Assembly: GCA_963377175.1 (NCBI GenBank)
Contig: CAUJNA010001502.1
Span: forward strand, 159,001 to 223,000
DNA length: 64,000 bases
Source: Effrenium voratum
Lineage: Eukaryota > Sar > Dinophyceae > Suessiales > Symbiodiniaceae
Direction: 5' to 3'
Shown here: piece by piece, positions 26,801 to 36,485 of the stretch
How the letters are laid out: each line of letters opens with the position of its first letter
Numbering within the stretch: the stretch's first letter is position 1
Program-made: the position numbers and the translations under genes
Notes under the pieces: model-generated
What the model was told of the DNA's origin: nothing
Seen by the model: only the letters and a program-made list of their open reading frames with translations
Databases searched by the model: none

Positions 26801-29800
26801 CACCAGTCTGGGGGGGCGCATCCCCTACACAAAGGCACAGCCATTTGTCGGATAGTCGTCATTTCAACTTGGCGCATGGCTCAAAGCTGCTCAAAGGCAA
26901 GCGACTGGTGCTTTGGGCACCTTAGGTAGAGGTCGTGTGAACTCGTGTTAATGTTGACCCCAGAATCATAAACGCCTGGTTGATTAATAGGGGGGTGTCC
27001 CCTTTTAATTAGTGGGGATTCATCACTTTTGGAGGGACGACCACCCTAATAATGGGACAGGTTTATTAATCCGGGGTCAACATTACTCGATTTGATCGCA
27101 TCCTGCCCGGTAACCCACCCTTTACCTTACTTCTCCTGATCGGCTTTCCAGCACTAATCTTCGCGGCTACCGATCTCAGCTGGAATTTGAGGAAAATCAG
27201 AAGGGCCCCCCTTCCTGAGTGGCTTATGCGAAAAAAGTGACCAAACTCGTTGCGACTGCCACTTTTGATGGCAACCAAACCCAGAAAGTGCGTCAAGTCG
27301 AAAACGGAACTCAGGGAGTCAAAACCGACAACGGGACCCGAGACCAAAACCTCCGGCGACCGGCCTCGAAGGCGGTGAGGTCTTGGCAGTTCCGAGGGCC
27401 GACCACCACGCCGGACCACTTGAAGGGCGTGGCCTGCAGGGCTCTAGACCCTGCATCCCATGGCACCAAAGGCGCCCAACAAAAAATGGCCAAAACCCGT
27501 CGCGCCTAAAAACGTTGGGCTCTAGGTCCTGGTAGGGGGGGTCCCTCGAGAGGAAACGGATCCTCCAAATGCCCTTATATAATAGTACTAATTTGAAGCC
27601 GCCCCACAACGAACTTAGAAACCCAGCGAAATGCTCAGTCGAAAGGCATCGAGTGCCGAGAGATGGCAGAAGAGGTTCAGAAAACCCCCCCGTACACCAA
27701 GGCAGTAGAACCACCTGCCAAACTCGGCCCCCCTGCATATAGCGGGGGCCGCGGGGCCCACCCTTCACTTATGGGATGGGGATCAAAGTGGTCGCAGTTG
27801 TCGAATGGCATGCACTCCTGCCGGTATTTTATGCAGCGCCGCATTTGTCCAGAGTCTTCCACATTCATCCGGGTCAACATAGGGTTCAAAATCGGGGACA
27901 CCCCAAAATTGTTGTTCCTTGAGTTCGCAATTGAAATCACTCAACAATGTAAATAAACGACACCCCCACATTGCTCGACCTCCTTCCAAGTGCTTTGGGC
28001 TTTCGAATCCGCAGGTTGATGGGAATTCTGAGGTCAAGGTCTCTTCCAGCGGCCAGGCGGGCTTCCGCCAAGCTCGGTGACAAGGCCTACTGTCCAAGCC
28101 ATATTTTACATACCTCCCGGTATGAAACTCAATTTAACTCAGGGATCCAAACAGCGCTGGGGTCCCGAACACATATCTTTATCAATTCAGGCTCAGTGAC
28201 CTGCCAGCAGTACCCAGCAGCTCAGGAAGCACCACCCGAAACCTCCACGAAACACTTTATGGGATTGGGATGGGGTAGGTCATGCTCAAGGGCAATTCCC
28301 GTATGAGTTTGGAAGAAATAAATGCCGATACTCCACCAAACGCTTGCAACAGGCAGTATGCACCTCTTTCTCCAAGTGTTCCTACGCTTCCAACAGCCTC
28401 TCCCATCTCCCAGTCTCTCCACGGCTCCAAAACCCCCAGCCCGACTCCCCGAGCCTCCAGGATGGACCCCTCGTCGGTGAGCAAGCAGCCGCCATCCGGC
28501 CACCAGCTGAACTGGGCGCCTGAGCTCTCGCTTTCCCGGGAAGTTGTGGGTGGGTTTTATTTGGAGTGTAGCGTTAACTCCAAGACTAAGAAACCTTTGG
28601 TTGACTCATAGAAGGGTGTCCTCTGCTAGTGGGAATCCTTCACTTTTGTGGGGCCCGACACCCCTATTCATTGAAGAATTTCCGGTTGGCTCACGGAAGC
28701 CAGTTGTCACTTGCCCAAAGGACCCAACAATTAAAGGTCACAGCAATGTTTTGGGACCACGACCCAACATGGACCAACACGGGGGGAACTACAAAGTCGC
28801 GCGGACTGGTTTGGGCAAGCGAGTGTTAGGAGGGTTCCGCCATGAGAACCCATGCTGTGGATGGACGACATCCGCTTGCGCCACTTTGAAACCATGCTTG
28901 AAACCAGAATGCATGTTTGGTATTTACGTTGGGGAATCGAATCATTCCACTATTCCATTGGGTTTCTTAGGCTCACTTGCCCAAATTCCCGTCCTTTTGA
29001 CCTTTGAGTTTTCCCTGATTTCTGGGTCCTTTGGGCAAGTGAGTAGTGCGAACTGGCTGGATTTCGCGTCACCTGGCTCTTTTGGGACCCCCCCCCAAAA
29101 AAAAAACACTCAAAAAAACCTGGCTTTGGCTTTCTTTGTGGTTAGTGTTAAGAAGAGAAGCCATAGGAGCCGTAGCTGGTCCTGTCCCATGGGTTCCTTT
29201 TTGGTTTTTGGTTGGCTCGTGCGAGGGTTCCTCCAAGCCACAGGACCGCCATGAGCCCATGCCGGGCGTCACTTGTAGTCTCTCCGGCACCGCAGCTGGC
29301 AGTCCCGAGGTGACGCCTTCCAATTCCAAAAGCGGCGGGGCGGCGTGGAGAAACGCCGCTCAGGGAACCCAAAGCCGAAGCAAATCCCTTCCGGGTAGCT
29401 GGATAAGTCGCCTTATTTGTGTGTTCCAGAGAAATAAAACACAGATGTGTCCCAAAAAAGCCGGCCAGAAAAGCAAAGAGCCGGAAAGAAAGGAGCGGCT
29501 TTCGGGCCGACGGGTTGGCTTGTGGCTGTGAAAAATGGTTGGAACACCGAAGGACGGAAGGAAGCGCCTTACCAGTTTTCCACGATTTGACGCTATCCTT
29601 GGACCTCGGAGCCCAGGAATGCAAGCATGGGCCTTGAGCGGGCTGCGCCCGACCCATGTCCAAGCCTTGGGCCTGGAAATATCTGTCACTCTGCACCGTC
29701 CCGTTTTGGCTTCAACCCCTCAGGGGGCTCCAAACTTCAGCCCCTTTGGGGGCCGTCTGGTTATAGGGTTTCTCGCAAGTGCGCCCACTTTGTAGGGACA

Positions 29801-31931
29801 ATGCCATTCCGAATCCCTCAACAAGGCCCTCAAATCCAAATGTCCAAACAAAGGTCCTGCAAATACCTGGCGCGTGACTCCCTGTTCTAATAGTATAATA
29901 CTAAAAACAATAAACAACACAAACGTTTATAGGGAGTCGGTCAACCTCACCCAGTTCATAGAGACATTTGCACAATCCTTTTCCTTGGGATCCCCCTGTT
30001 TGGGCTGCAGGGGCAGTTGTCTCAAACCCATTTCCCTAGCCATGGGAAACTTTGCCAGCCTTTTTGTCGGTACTTGGTTTCACAGGGACGCCCACTCCCA
30101 AACAAAAAAACCTTAAGAGTTGATGGAGTGGTGTCAGAACGGAGAGGTGCCGGCGCTCGACAGACCGGATCTGCCTCTACCGTGCGCTTGCTGCCCTGCA
30201 TCTTGAAAGGCTTCCCGTAGTACATGCCCTGCCTGGTTGCCAGGCAACCCCGAAAGAAACTGAGGGCCTGGTCGCAAGATTAACCTCCATCCCATGTGAA
30301 ACCATGGGCATTGAAGAGGCCGGCAGTGGATTTAAAACAGGCCGCCTGTCTCATTTCGCTGACGGCAAGGATGCTGCTCCGCGTTCGCAGCAGGGAAGGG
30401 GGGTGGCAATCCGGAATTTGGGGCGGGGAGGTTTCCAGGCAGGTTGCATGGCTGGCATGGGCTGAAAACCCGCTGTTTTGTTTGTATGCGACATGAGGGC
30501 CCTACAGTTCAATAAACAAAACGTTGCGGAAATGCCTGCGGTGCAAGTTGGTTTGCTTCCATGGGTCGAACTTTGACAGACACAGGGCCTTTCAACTTTT
30601 GGCGCCCTCCCATCAAAAATGAAGCGGAGGAAAACGGTCCAAGGCCCGTAGGTTCAAGCTGGACCCCAAACATCCGGCGGAGTTCACGGGAAAAAGGGGC
30701 ATCCTTTTCGGCACGGGAAAGCCCAGGCAGGAAGGCCAAATTGAGGGGTGACAAAAAGAAGACAAAAACACGGAATGAACGCTTTCCTCCGAAAAACAAA
30801 CCCATCAAACCCATTGGTGGTGGATTCTAAAGGGATAGGAGCGACGAGAAAAAGCATCCGGGCGTGAGCAAAAGGGAGCGAGGCGCTTGAAGCATCCTTC
30901 CGGCACGTCCTCCACCACGGCTTCCGCCAGGCGTGTCACGGCGAGATCCTCAAAACGCTTCCAGAGTCGGCACAGGCCGAGAGGATCTTCATACCCCAAA
31001 GACCCAAAAAGGGTATGTGCCCCTTGTAAAGTGGGTTTGAAACCAGGGAAGCTAAGGGGGATGAAGAAGGATCTTCAACCAACGGCAGGTAAGTAGGTTA
31101 TACACTCCCTCCAACGATCAGGGAAGCAGACGATCCGAGGGTTTTGGAAGACTAGCTTGCTTTCGGGGAAGCCCCTTGTCGGTAATTATGGTTATAATTA
31201 TAATTGGTGTAGCTGGGGTGACCGTCCCCTTATAACCATGGTTATAACCTACCTACTAGGTGAGGTGAGTTGAACACCCAAATGATACTCTCGTTCTTTG
31301 GATGGGCACCCCAACGGCAATGCCAGCTTCCCCCTTGATGGTTTGGATTGGCAGCAGGTGACTTCCCATCAACAGACTTGAAATCGAAACTCTCTTCAAC
31401 AGGGTCCCTCGAATTCCCTCCCAAATCTTCAAACGGCAACTCCTGGTTTCGGCGTTCACGTGCGCAAGTCGCGAGTAAACAAAGGAAAGCAAAGGGACGC
31501 ACAAACAGTTGCCACAGATCTCAACCCAAGGTCCTCCGTTTCAGGCGAGATGTAAAGGGGGATAACAAAGGACAACCAAACCTATGATTGAGAACCCCCC
31601 CCCCATTATTTTGAAATCAAGAATGTTCACCAAGACTCCAAAGTTTCTCACTTCATAGATGATATCCAAGCCTGTATGAAGACGACGTTCACAAATATAG
31701 ACACCCCAAGTTCTCTTTGTTTGATTAAAAAAAATAAATAAAATAAATACAAAAAAAAAACTGCTCGAGGCGATGCAAACACCCCACTGAAACCAACCGC
31801 GCCTGGGCCGATCGCCGCAGGCGATTGGACACGGCGGAGATGGGCGCGGTCGCAAGTGCCAGGGTCATGGCCAGCGCCGTGAGGAGAATCGCCAGTGGCG
31901 AGCAAAGGCGCCTGGTGCCGCCGGATTTCAT
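14757..31931 (-). CDS. Secreted or surface Cys-rich protein with PAN/Apple-like modules (assembled from exons)
   Basis: A chain of short minus-strand exons joins in frame: signal-like exon (31,803-31,931), 30,887-30,948, 30,175-30,232, 29,271-29,316, 28,455-28,519, 27,365-27,433, 26,463-26,526, 25,488-25,520, 23,645-23,745, possibly 22,684-22,713, then 20,696-20,742 and 19,741-19,784; 14,757-14,823 carries a further motif copy. Two PAN/Apple-like units are visible: C-x3-C-x5-C-A-Q-F-S-W-W...G-C-L-L, ending in a G-P-R-N-C motif, and C-x3-C-x6-C-N-Y-F-S-L-W...W-C-R-L. After them comes a C-x3-P-x-C...CCP motif, twice. PAN modules bind proteins or glycans outside the cell. The family assignment rests on spacing and motifs only; the 3' end is not determined and intermediate exons may be missing. 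Confidence 0.55.
14824..17584. other. Probable intron or intergenic DNA
   Basis: An R5 fragment at 15,244-15,304 and one weak exon-like piece near 15,930-15,950 (AEMLKLP after an AG|G). Nothing else supported. Confidence 0.4.
17585..18505. repeat. 38-bp satellite array with a 72-bp internal duplication
   Basis: The core GCCAGTGGATCCCGCCGAGT recurs every 38 bp (for example 17,611, 17,649, 17,787, 17,825, 17,863) and many units carry GGATCC. At 17,891 and 17,963 a different GC-rich 72-bp unit occurs twice. 38 is not a multiple of three, so long ORFs in all frames are by-products. Confidence 0.92.
18991..19101. mobile_element. R1 inverted-repeat element
   Basis: TCACTTCAGATCGATTGGAT at the left, a T-rich insertion, AAACTGGTCTTCCCACAAAG, and GGAACTCAGGGAGTGAG at the right. 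Confidence 0.75.
19741..19784 (-). CDS. PAN-like gene exon: second half of CCP motif copy 1
   Basis: Encodes CVAMGLLKGNCCPD plus G, with a GT donor (GTGAGC), phase 1. The G-x-C-C-P motif recurs in many predicted dinoflagellate extracellular proteins (from memory). The expected following L-x-C-C exon was not found. Confidence 0.6.
20696..20742 (-). CDS. PAN-like gene exon: first half of CCP motif copy 1
   Basis: Encodes ENLPGINGTSCAAYP plus two bases. Spliced to 19,741-19,784 it gives C-A-A-Y-P-G-C-V-A-M-G-L-L-K-G-N-C-C-P. AG|G acceptor, GC donor, phase 2. Confidence 0.58.
20808..20950. mobile_element. R2 element, diverged right end
   Basis: Begins TGTTGACCCCGGATTAATCA and contains the inverted pair GGGGGTGTTCCCC / GGACACCCCCC. 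Confidence 0.7.
21195..21440. repeat. C-rich simple repeats
   Basis: ACC/CCAACC tandem units grade into CCGCCCC units; the complementary strand gives Gly/Trp-rich open frames without coding merit. Confidence 0.85.
22171..22268. mobile_element. R1 inverted-repeat element, well preserved
   Basis: CTCACTTCCGGAGTGGATTG ... CCACCAAAATGGTCTTCCC ... AGGAACTCAGGAAGTGAG. 98 bp; near-reference copy. Confidence 0.9.
22684..22713 (-). CDS. Possible exon of the PAN-like gene
   Basis: A 30-nt phase-0 segment encoding VALPGNPLEP with an AG|G acceptor and GC donor. It would read into ENLPGING of the next exon. Supported by splice signals and phase only. Confidence 0.3.
23318..23467. mobile_element. R2 element with duplicated right end
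   Basis: Begins ATGTTGACCCAGGATTAATA; the right end CCAGGGTTAACATTAA occurs twice in a row. Confidence 0.8.
23645..23745 (-). CDS. PAN-like gene exon 9: core of module 2
   Basis: Encodes APRCNYFSLWSTGDEHWCRL then TQHCQDVERQKGQ. Acceptor AG|A keeps the phase; an AG|G a few bases further in is the alternative. The 3' boundary is uncertain: GT donors follow both GAC (23,666) and CAG (23,645). Confidence 0.55.
24386..24434. mobile_element. R6 short hairpin element
   Basis: GGAACCTGACAGGG pairs with the inverse GGGTCAGGTTCC around TTTAATTTAAA. A related copy lies at about 41,668-41,736. Confidence 0.6.
25488..25520 (-). CDS. PAN-like gene exon 8: start of module 2
   Basis: A 33-nt exon encoding LSYCMESCDG. 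With exon 9 it gives C-x3-C-x6-C, the same pattern as module 1. AG|G acceptor and GC donor, phase 1. Confidence 0.5.
25867..25970. mobile_element. R1 inverted-repeat element
   Basis: CTCACTTCCGATCGAGTGGA at the left; the right end CTCGGGTGGTGAG is diverged. Lies in the intron of the PAN-like gene between exons 7 and 8. Confidence 0.7.
26463..26526 (-). CDS. PAN-like gene exon 7: inter-module segment
   Basis: Encodes AATLVEGKRGDAFCHGEALL then E. It lies in a GC-rich island (26.38-26.58 kb) that is open in several frames; this frame is chosen because it has an AG|G acceptor, a GC donor and correct phase to both neighbours. Confidence 0.45.
26946..27087. mobile_element. R2 element, best copy
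   Basis: About 142 bp. TTAATGTTGACCCC at the left and GGGGTCAACATTA at the right are inverted repeats, with inner inverted arms around GTGGGGATTCATCACTTTTG. Confidence 0.9.
27211..27322. mobile_element. R1 inverted-repeat element
   Basis: CTTCCTGAGTGGCTTATGCG at the left, GCCACTTTTGATGGCAACC in the centre, GGAACTCAGGGAGT at the right. Its edge is about 40 bp from exon 6 of the PAN-like gene. Confidence 0.65.
27365..27433 (-). CDS. PAN-like gene exon 6: end of module 1
   Basis: Encodes ATPFKWSGVVVGPRNCQDLT then AFE. The S-G-x-x-x-G-P-(K/R)-x-C ending is typical of PAN-like units in alveolates (recalled, not searched). CAG|G acceptor, GC donor, phase 0 on both sides. Confidence 0.6.
28455..28519 (-). 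CDS. PAN-like gene exon 5: core of module 1
   Basis: Encodes AQFSWWPDGGCLLTDEGSIL then E. The F-x-W...G-x-C-x-L pattern is the core strand pair of PAN/Apple modules. AG|G acceptor, GC donor. The same DNA has a long open plus frame rich in Ser and Pro, judged a shadow. Confidence 0.62.
28574..28690. mobile_element. R2-like element, degraded
   Basis: Inner segment GTGGGAATCCTTCACTTTTG flanked by GGTGTCC and GACACCCC; the ends are diverged. Confidence 0.5.
29271..29316 (-). CDS. PAN-like gene exon 4: start of module 1
   Basis: Encodes ASPRDCQLRCRRDYK plus the T of a Cys codon. The donor must be GA (AAGT|GACG), completing TGC with exon 5. C-x3-C-x5-C spacing is that of PAN/Apple domains. Confidence 0.6.
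30175..30232 (-). CDS. PAN-like gene exon 3
   Basis: Encodes QGMYYGKPFKMQGSKRTVE. It joins ASPRDCQLRC of the next exon to give T-V-E-A-S-P-x-D-C-Q, the usual start of a PAN/Apple unit. AG|G acceptor and GC donor. Confidence 0.5.
30887..30948 (-). CDS. PAN-like gene exon 2
   Basis: Encodes DLAVTRLAEAVVEDVPEGCF. AG|G acceptor; GC donor in phase 2, so it continues as CF-K-QGMYYGKPFKM, a C-x2-x-G-x-x-Y pattern that precedes PAN modules. Confidence 0.5.
31191..31281. mobile_element. R3 palindromic element, left end missing
   Basis: TTATAACCATGGTTATAACC and the right end GAGTTGAACACCC match the 11.3-kb copy. Confidence 0.75.
31803..31931 (-). CDS. Signal-peptide-like first exon of the PAN-like gene
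   Basis: Opens with MKSGGTRRLCSPLAILLTAL followed by a further hydrophobic stretch and A-T-A-P-I-S-A: positive N-terminus, about 20 hydrophobic residues, and a plausible cleavage site. GC donor after SAQ, phase 0. The ATG overlaps a fragment of an R2 element, and an AG|G acceptor also lies just inside (31,914-31,915), so it could instead be an internal exon with a membrane anchor. Confidence 0.5.
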
Positions 31932-32424
31932 AAACCCTTCGCATTCACAGGGGGGTGTTCCATCCGAAAGTGACCCCCCACTGAAAGGGATTGTCTACCC
32001 TTGTAGTTTTGTTGATTGGTTGAGGTTCGGAAGAACCCTGATATCTTTGAGGGCAGTTCCAAGCTCGCAAGTATCTATATTTCTCTGATATGATATGTAT
32101 ATATATATAGACGGCTTTCGGGATGATGTCGCAAGGGAGACTATGAGCAAACTAATCAGTCTGAACACCTGCAGCAAATGGATTGCCTGGCCGCCCAACT
32201 CCCCGCACTCCCGGCAAGGTTTGCCACCCGAACAGGGCTTGAGGATCCTATGACCAACGCACTACGCAACACACGTTGACGGTGGGTTCGGGATCCTGTG
32301 AGAATGTAGTATGTCCGCCGACCCCTTCTCCTCAAAGGGGAGGCGCACGGGAAGGGTGGTTGCAGTACAAGCGCATGGATTGATCTTTGAGGCAAGCAAA
32401 TGACTACTGGCATCATACGGATGC

Positions 32425-33745
32425 CCATCATCATCATCATCATCATCATCATCGATATGATCCTTCATCATTCTTATCGTCAACATCATCATCATCATCA
32501 TTTCTATATCCTTCAACATCATCATCTCTTATTAGCCGGCACTGGTGATGCCGAGGATGTCATCATCATCTCTTTTTAGGCAGCACTGGTGATGCAAAGG
32601 GTGTTATGATGATAGTTGTCATCATAATCATCATCATGATCATCCTTATTATGATGTCATCGCTCTTCTCATCATCATCATGATGATCATCATCATCTCA
32701 TTCTTATTCTTATCTTATTCTTATATGCATTTCAAAAGTAACGTTAGGCCCCATTGGCAATGCAGAGGATGCTACGATGATAGTTATCATCACAGTCCTC
32801 ATCCTTATCATCACTATCATCATGGTCATCATCATCTCTTGTTAGCCGGCACTGATGATGCTGATAGTTATCATCACAGTCCTCATCCTTGTCATCAGTA
32901 TCATCACGGTCATCACCATCTCTTATTAGGCAGCACTGGTGATGCAAAGGGTGTTACGATGATAGTTATCATCATAATCATCATCATGATCGTCCTTATT
33001 ATGATGTCATCGCTCTTCTCATCATCATCATCATGATCATCATCATCTCATTCTTGTTCTTATTCTTATACGCATTTCAAAAGAAACGTTAGACCCCATT
33101 GGCAATGCAGAGGATGCTACGACGATACTTATCATCACAGTCCTCATCCTCATCATCACTATCATCATGGTTATCATCATCTCTTATTAGCCGGCACTGG
33201 TGATGCCGAGGATGTCATCATCATCTCTTATTAGGCAGCACTGGTGATGCAAAGGTGTTATGATGATAATTATCATCATAATCATCATCATGATCATCCT
33301 TATTATGATGTCATCGCTCTTCTCATCATCATCATTATGATCATCATCATCTCATTCTTATTCTTATTCTTATGCATTTCAAAAGTGACCCCATTGGCAA
33401 TGCAGAGGATGCTACCAGCCCTCATCTTCGTATATAGAAGAAAGATAGAAGAAAGAGATGATGATAATGATGACAATCATGATGACAATGATGAAGATGA
33501 CTCGTATGATAACTATCATCGTAACATCCTCTGCATTACCAAAGCTGTGGACTATCATCGTAGCATCCTCTGCATTACCAAAGCTGCGGATGACTGTCAT
33601 GATAACTATCATCGTAGCATCCTCTGCATTACCAAGGGTGCCTAGCGATGATCATGACTACGCATCATTCGCAGCATCTCTGGCAATCATGAGGATAATC
33701 ATCACTACGCATCCCCAGCATCTCCAGCAGCGATGATCATAATCA
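32425..33745. repeat. CAT/ATG-rich repeat with higher-order units
   Basis: (CAT)n, (ATC)n and their complements make up the block. Longer units beginning with GGCAGCACTGGTGATGCAAA recur near 32,578, 32,934 and 33,236, i.e. every 300-360 bp, each containing a CCCCATTGGCAATGCAGAGG segment. After 33,440 the repeat continues inverted (GCATCCTCTGCATTACCAAA). Confidence 0.9.
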
Positions 33746-34295
33746 TGACTACGCATCACTGTCGAAACGGCACCTCGCCTCAGATGCCATTTGGGTCAAA
33801 AAGAAACCAAAGAAACCAAAACCAAGGGCACTGTTTTTGGTTGCTCGAAAACACCAACTAAATCCAGGGGTCGGCGGCACTGGGCGGCAGCCCTTAAATA
33901 ATGTAGTTGCTGCAAACCAGACGTTGCCAGCAAAAACGTGTTCACATTGCTACCTGACCTTGGCCAGACTTAGGCAGCCCACAACCCGCCGGTTAAAACA
34001 CTGATCTGACTGGCCAGACCAGCTCGAAAGAGCGATGCCCTGGATGTGTAACCCACTGCACCACCACAAGCTGGAGTTCCTCTTATTAGAAAGCAAGCTA
34101 ACATGACTGCATCGCAAGGCAAAGTTAGGGGTAGCATGATGTAGGGGCCCACTTTCCAAGGCCCAGTCAGCTTTCGAAAGCTCAACGGGTTCAACTCCAA
34201 GCACCAACCAGTTTGACTCCAAAACTCAACTGGGTTAATTGCAAAGCCCAACCTATAGGCACGCTTTCCAAAAGAACTGCAGCCTTCAAAACGGG

Positions 34296-34535
34296 AATGC
34301 GCGTGTGTGCTTGTGTGCATGGAGGTGCGTGCATGCGGGTGTGCGCGGGTGTGAGAGACAGTGTGTTGTTTGGGTTTGTGCTTGTGTTTATTTGTCAGAG
34401 TGTGTGTGTGTGTGTTGTTTGTGTGTGTGTGTGTGTGTGCTTGTGTTTGTGTTTGTGTTTGTGTGTGTGTGATTATAATTGTGTGGACACGCTTGTGCGT
34501 GTGTGTTGGTGTGCCTGTGTGTCTGCGTGTGCATG
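34296..34535. repeat. GT-rich microsatellite
   Basis: (GT)n interrupted by GC and TTT, 240 bp. All open frames here (Cys/Val-rich) are due to the repeat. Confidence 0.88.
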
Positions 34536-34766
34536 CACGAAGTTACGTTTGAGCAATGCAAAACGGCAAATTCCTTGTTCGAGAGACAGGTGATTGAGAA
34601 GAATGGAAAGGAACCAACCCCTAGACTCCCCCCAGCTGCCCCAGAAACAGCGAACCTGTGACGTGCATGCTGTTGTCCGCAGAAACCGAGACTTGGACAC
34701 CACATGCCCCAACAACCTGCAGCATTCCCGCTTAAGCGGTGGTTGAACGAGGAATCAACCCTTAAG

Positions 34767-34866
34767 CTCACTTCCTGAGTGGATTGGCCAAAAAACGTGC
34801 AAACTTTGTTTGCCACAAAAACGGTCCGCCCAACAAAGCATATAGTCCAGGAACTCAGGAAGTGAG
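34767..34866. mobile_element. R1 inverted-repeat element, best copy
   Basis: 100 bp with perfect 14-bp terminal inverted repeats: CTCACTTCCTGAGT and ACTCAGGAAGTGAG. No ORF; resembles a MITE. Confidence 0.92.
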
Positions 34867-35699
34867 TAAATAAGCGGCAGTGCCACGGCTCATTCCGAGC
34901 CTGAGTCGCGCGATCCGAGCTTGCGCTGGAGTAGCTGACGCGGTGAGTGGCCTGGAACAACGGCGCTGGCCGATGGACAGGCCCGCACTTCCCCGGGAGT
35001 CTTTGGGGCTTTGGGGGGAAACAAAGGAACCTTCTCTTCCACTTGCTTAAGCCCCAGTGGAGAAAAAATACTTCCAGTAGTTATAGATTCCCTTTTAAAT
35101 CCAAAGAGGGAAAACAACAAATATGATTGAGCAACTTGAAAAGGAAACTCAGCACTTGTTTGCAGCTGGATTGGCTGGGAGAGGCTGCCTCCAATCCAAA
35201 TACTCCTCATTTCATGATATGTACCACTAAAGCGGCCCTAAAAGGTACGAAGTGCAAGAACTCGGGAGATGATTCTCCCTTTAAGACTCAGCCCAATTGC
35301 AGCAAAGACAAGCTTCTCCTTCGAATCAGGTTCGGAACATAGTGGCTTGTTGGTCCTTCCAGCTCATAAAAAAAAAACGGAGTCTTTTTGAGAGTACCCA
35401 TTTAAACAGGGTTGAAGGACAACCAATAGGCAACCAAACACTTCAAGGGGTCCCAATGATAAGCCACACCCAATGCAACAAAAAAGATCAGGACAAACCA
35501 CAGTCTGCCGGAATAACAGGTACATTTCCATACCTCCTTTAGGGACCCAGGCTCGTCTCAGCCCAACAAAAACATATTGGGAACACCAACCACTTCAGAA
35601 CATCCCAAGCCGGTCTCTACCCCATCACTCCGTGCCCAGTGGCTGCATCTCCTCCATGGAAGGCCTTGGCTCTCCAAACCGAGAGTGACTGTGCGTGTA

Positions 35700-35757
35700 T
35701 GGTGGGCGGGCGGGCGGGCGGGGGCGGGGGCGGGCGGGGGCGGGCGGGCGGGCGGGT
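35700..35757 (+). repeat. G-run repeat, likely quadruplex-forming
   Basis: GGGC and GGGGGC units repeat at least ten times; more than four G3 runs with one-base spacers. Confidence 0.85.
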
Positions 35758-36378
35758 CTGTGCCGTGCGCTGCCTAGGCCCCTCGTCAAAGCCAAATGGC
35801 TGTCTCAAAATATGGGGAAACCCGAAATGGCGGTTGCCTTTTGGTTTCCCACTAAACCAACCTGCAAAGGGTAGCCTCAATTTCGCATCTCCCATTGAGC
35901 GCCTTCAAGAAAGCACAAGACAAGCAGAATTTGCGCCAAGCCGCTGCGAAGCTGACATGACAGGAAGCGGCGCAGCAAGATGGTTCGCCATCGGATTGTC
36001 TGCACAATTTTGGAGGCGCACGGCCCAAATGTAAAGTTAAAGATAGAACAAACTTTGGCAAACTTGTGCACGGGGTGCCTGGGATACACGTGCAAAGCCG
36101 AAATGTGTCAGCCCCTGGTGCCGACCTACTGATCTTTGCTTGCCGTGCTTTGATTGATTCACTCGGATGGTATCTCACATGACACGAGGCTGGCATTCGC
36201 AAAGAATGGCTGCAAGCTTGTTGAAAGGGCGCTAGTCCACTCTGAAAGCCTTTTACGGGCGAAGTCTAATCTCCCGCCATGGTTTTGGCGCGCAAACCAC
36301 GTTGGAAGATCATCTTGGAAAGGGGTGCTTCCTGCGCAGCTCTCAACCATGTGCTTGGTGCGTAGCTACCTTTCTGCG

Positions 36379-36485
36379 CGGATGGGCCATTTCTGCGCGG
36401 ATGGGCCAATAAAAAGTCCAAACTTTCTGAGTGCCACCAAAATTGTTCTCCCAAAAGTATAAAGTCCCGGAACTCGAGAAGTGAG
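36379..36485. mobile_element. R1 inverted-repeat element, left end diverged
   Basis: Shared interior AACTTTCTGAGTGCCACCAA and right end CGGAACTCGAGAAGTGAG. The left repeat is replaced by a short duplication TGCGCGGATGGGCCA. Confidence 0.7.

Noticed and set aside
27780..27860. Exon-like minus segment ECMPFDNCDHFDP
   Set aside because: It has an AG|G acceptor and two Cys, but exons 5 and 6 of the PAN-like gene already join in phase and in domain order without it.
28282..28611. Plus ORF rich in Ser and Pro
   Set aside because: It covers the minus exon with the F-S-W-W...C-L-L motif, which has proper splice signals.
34213..34593. Cys/Val-rich ORFs
   Set aside because: Translation of a GT microsatellite.
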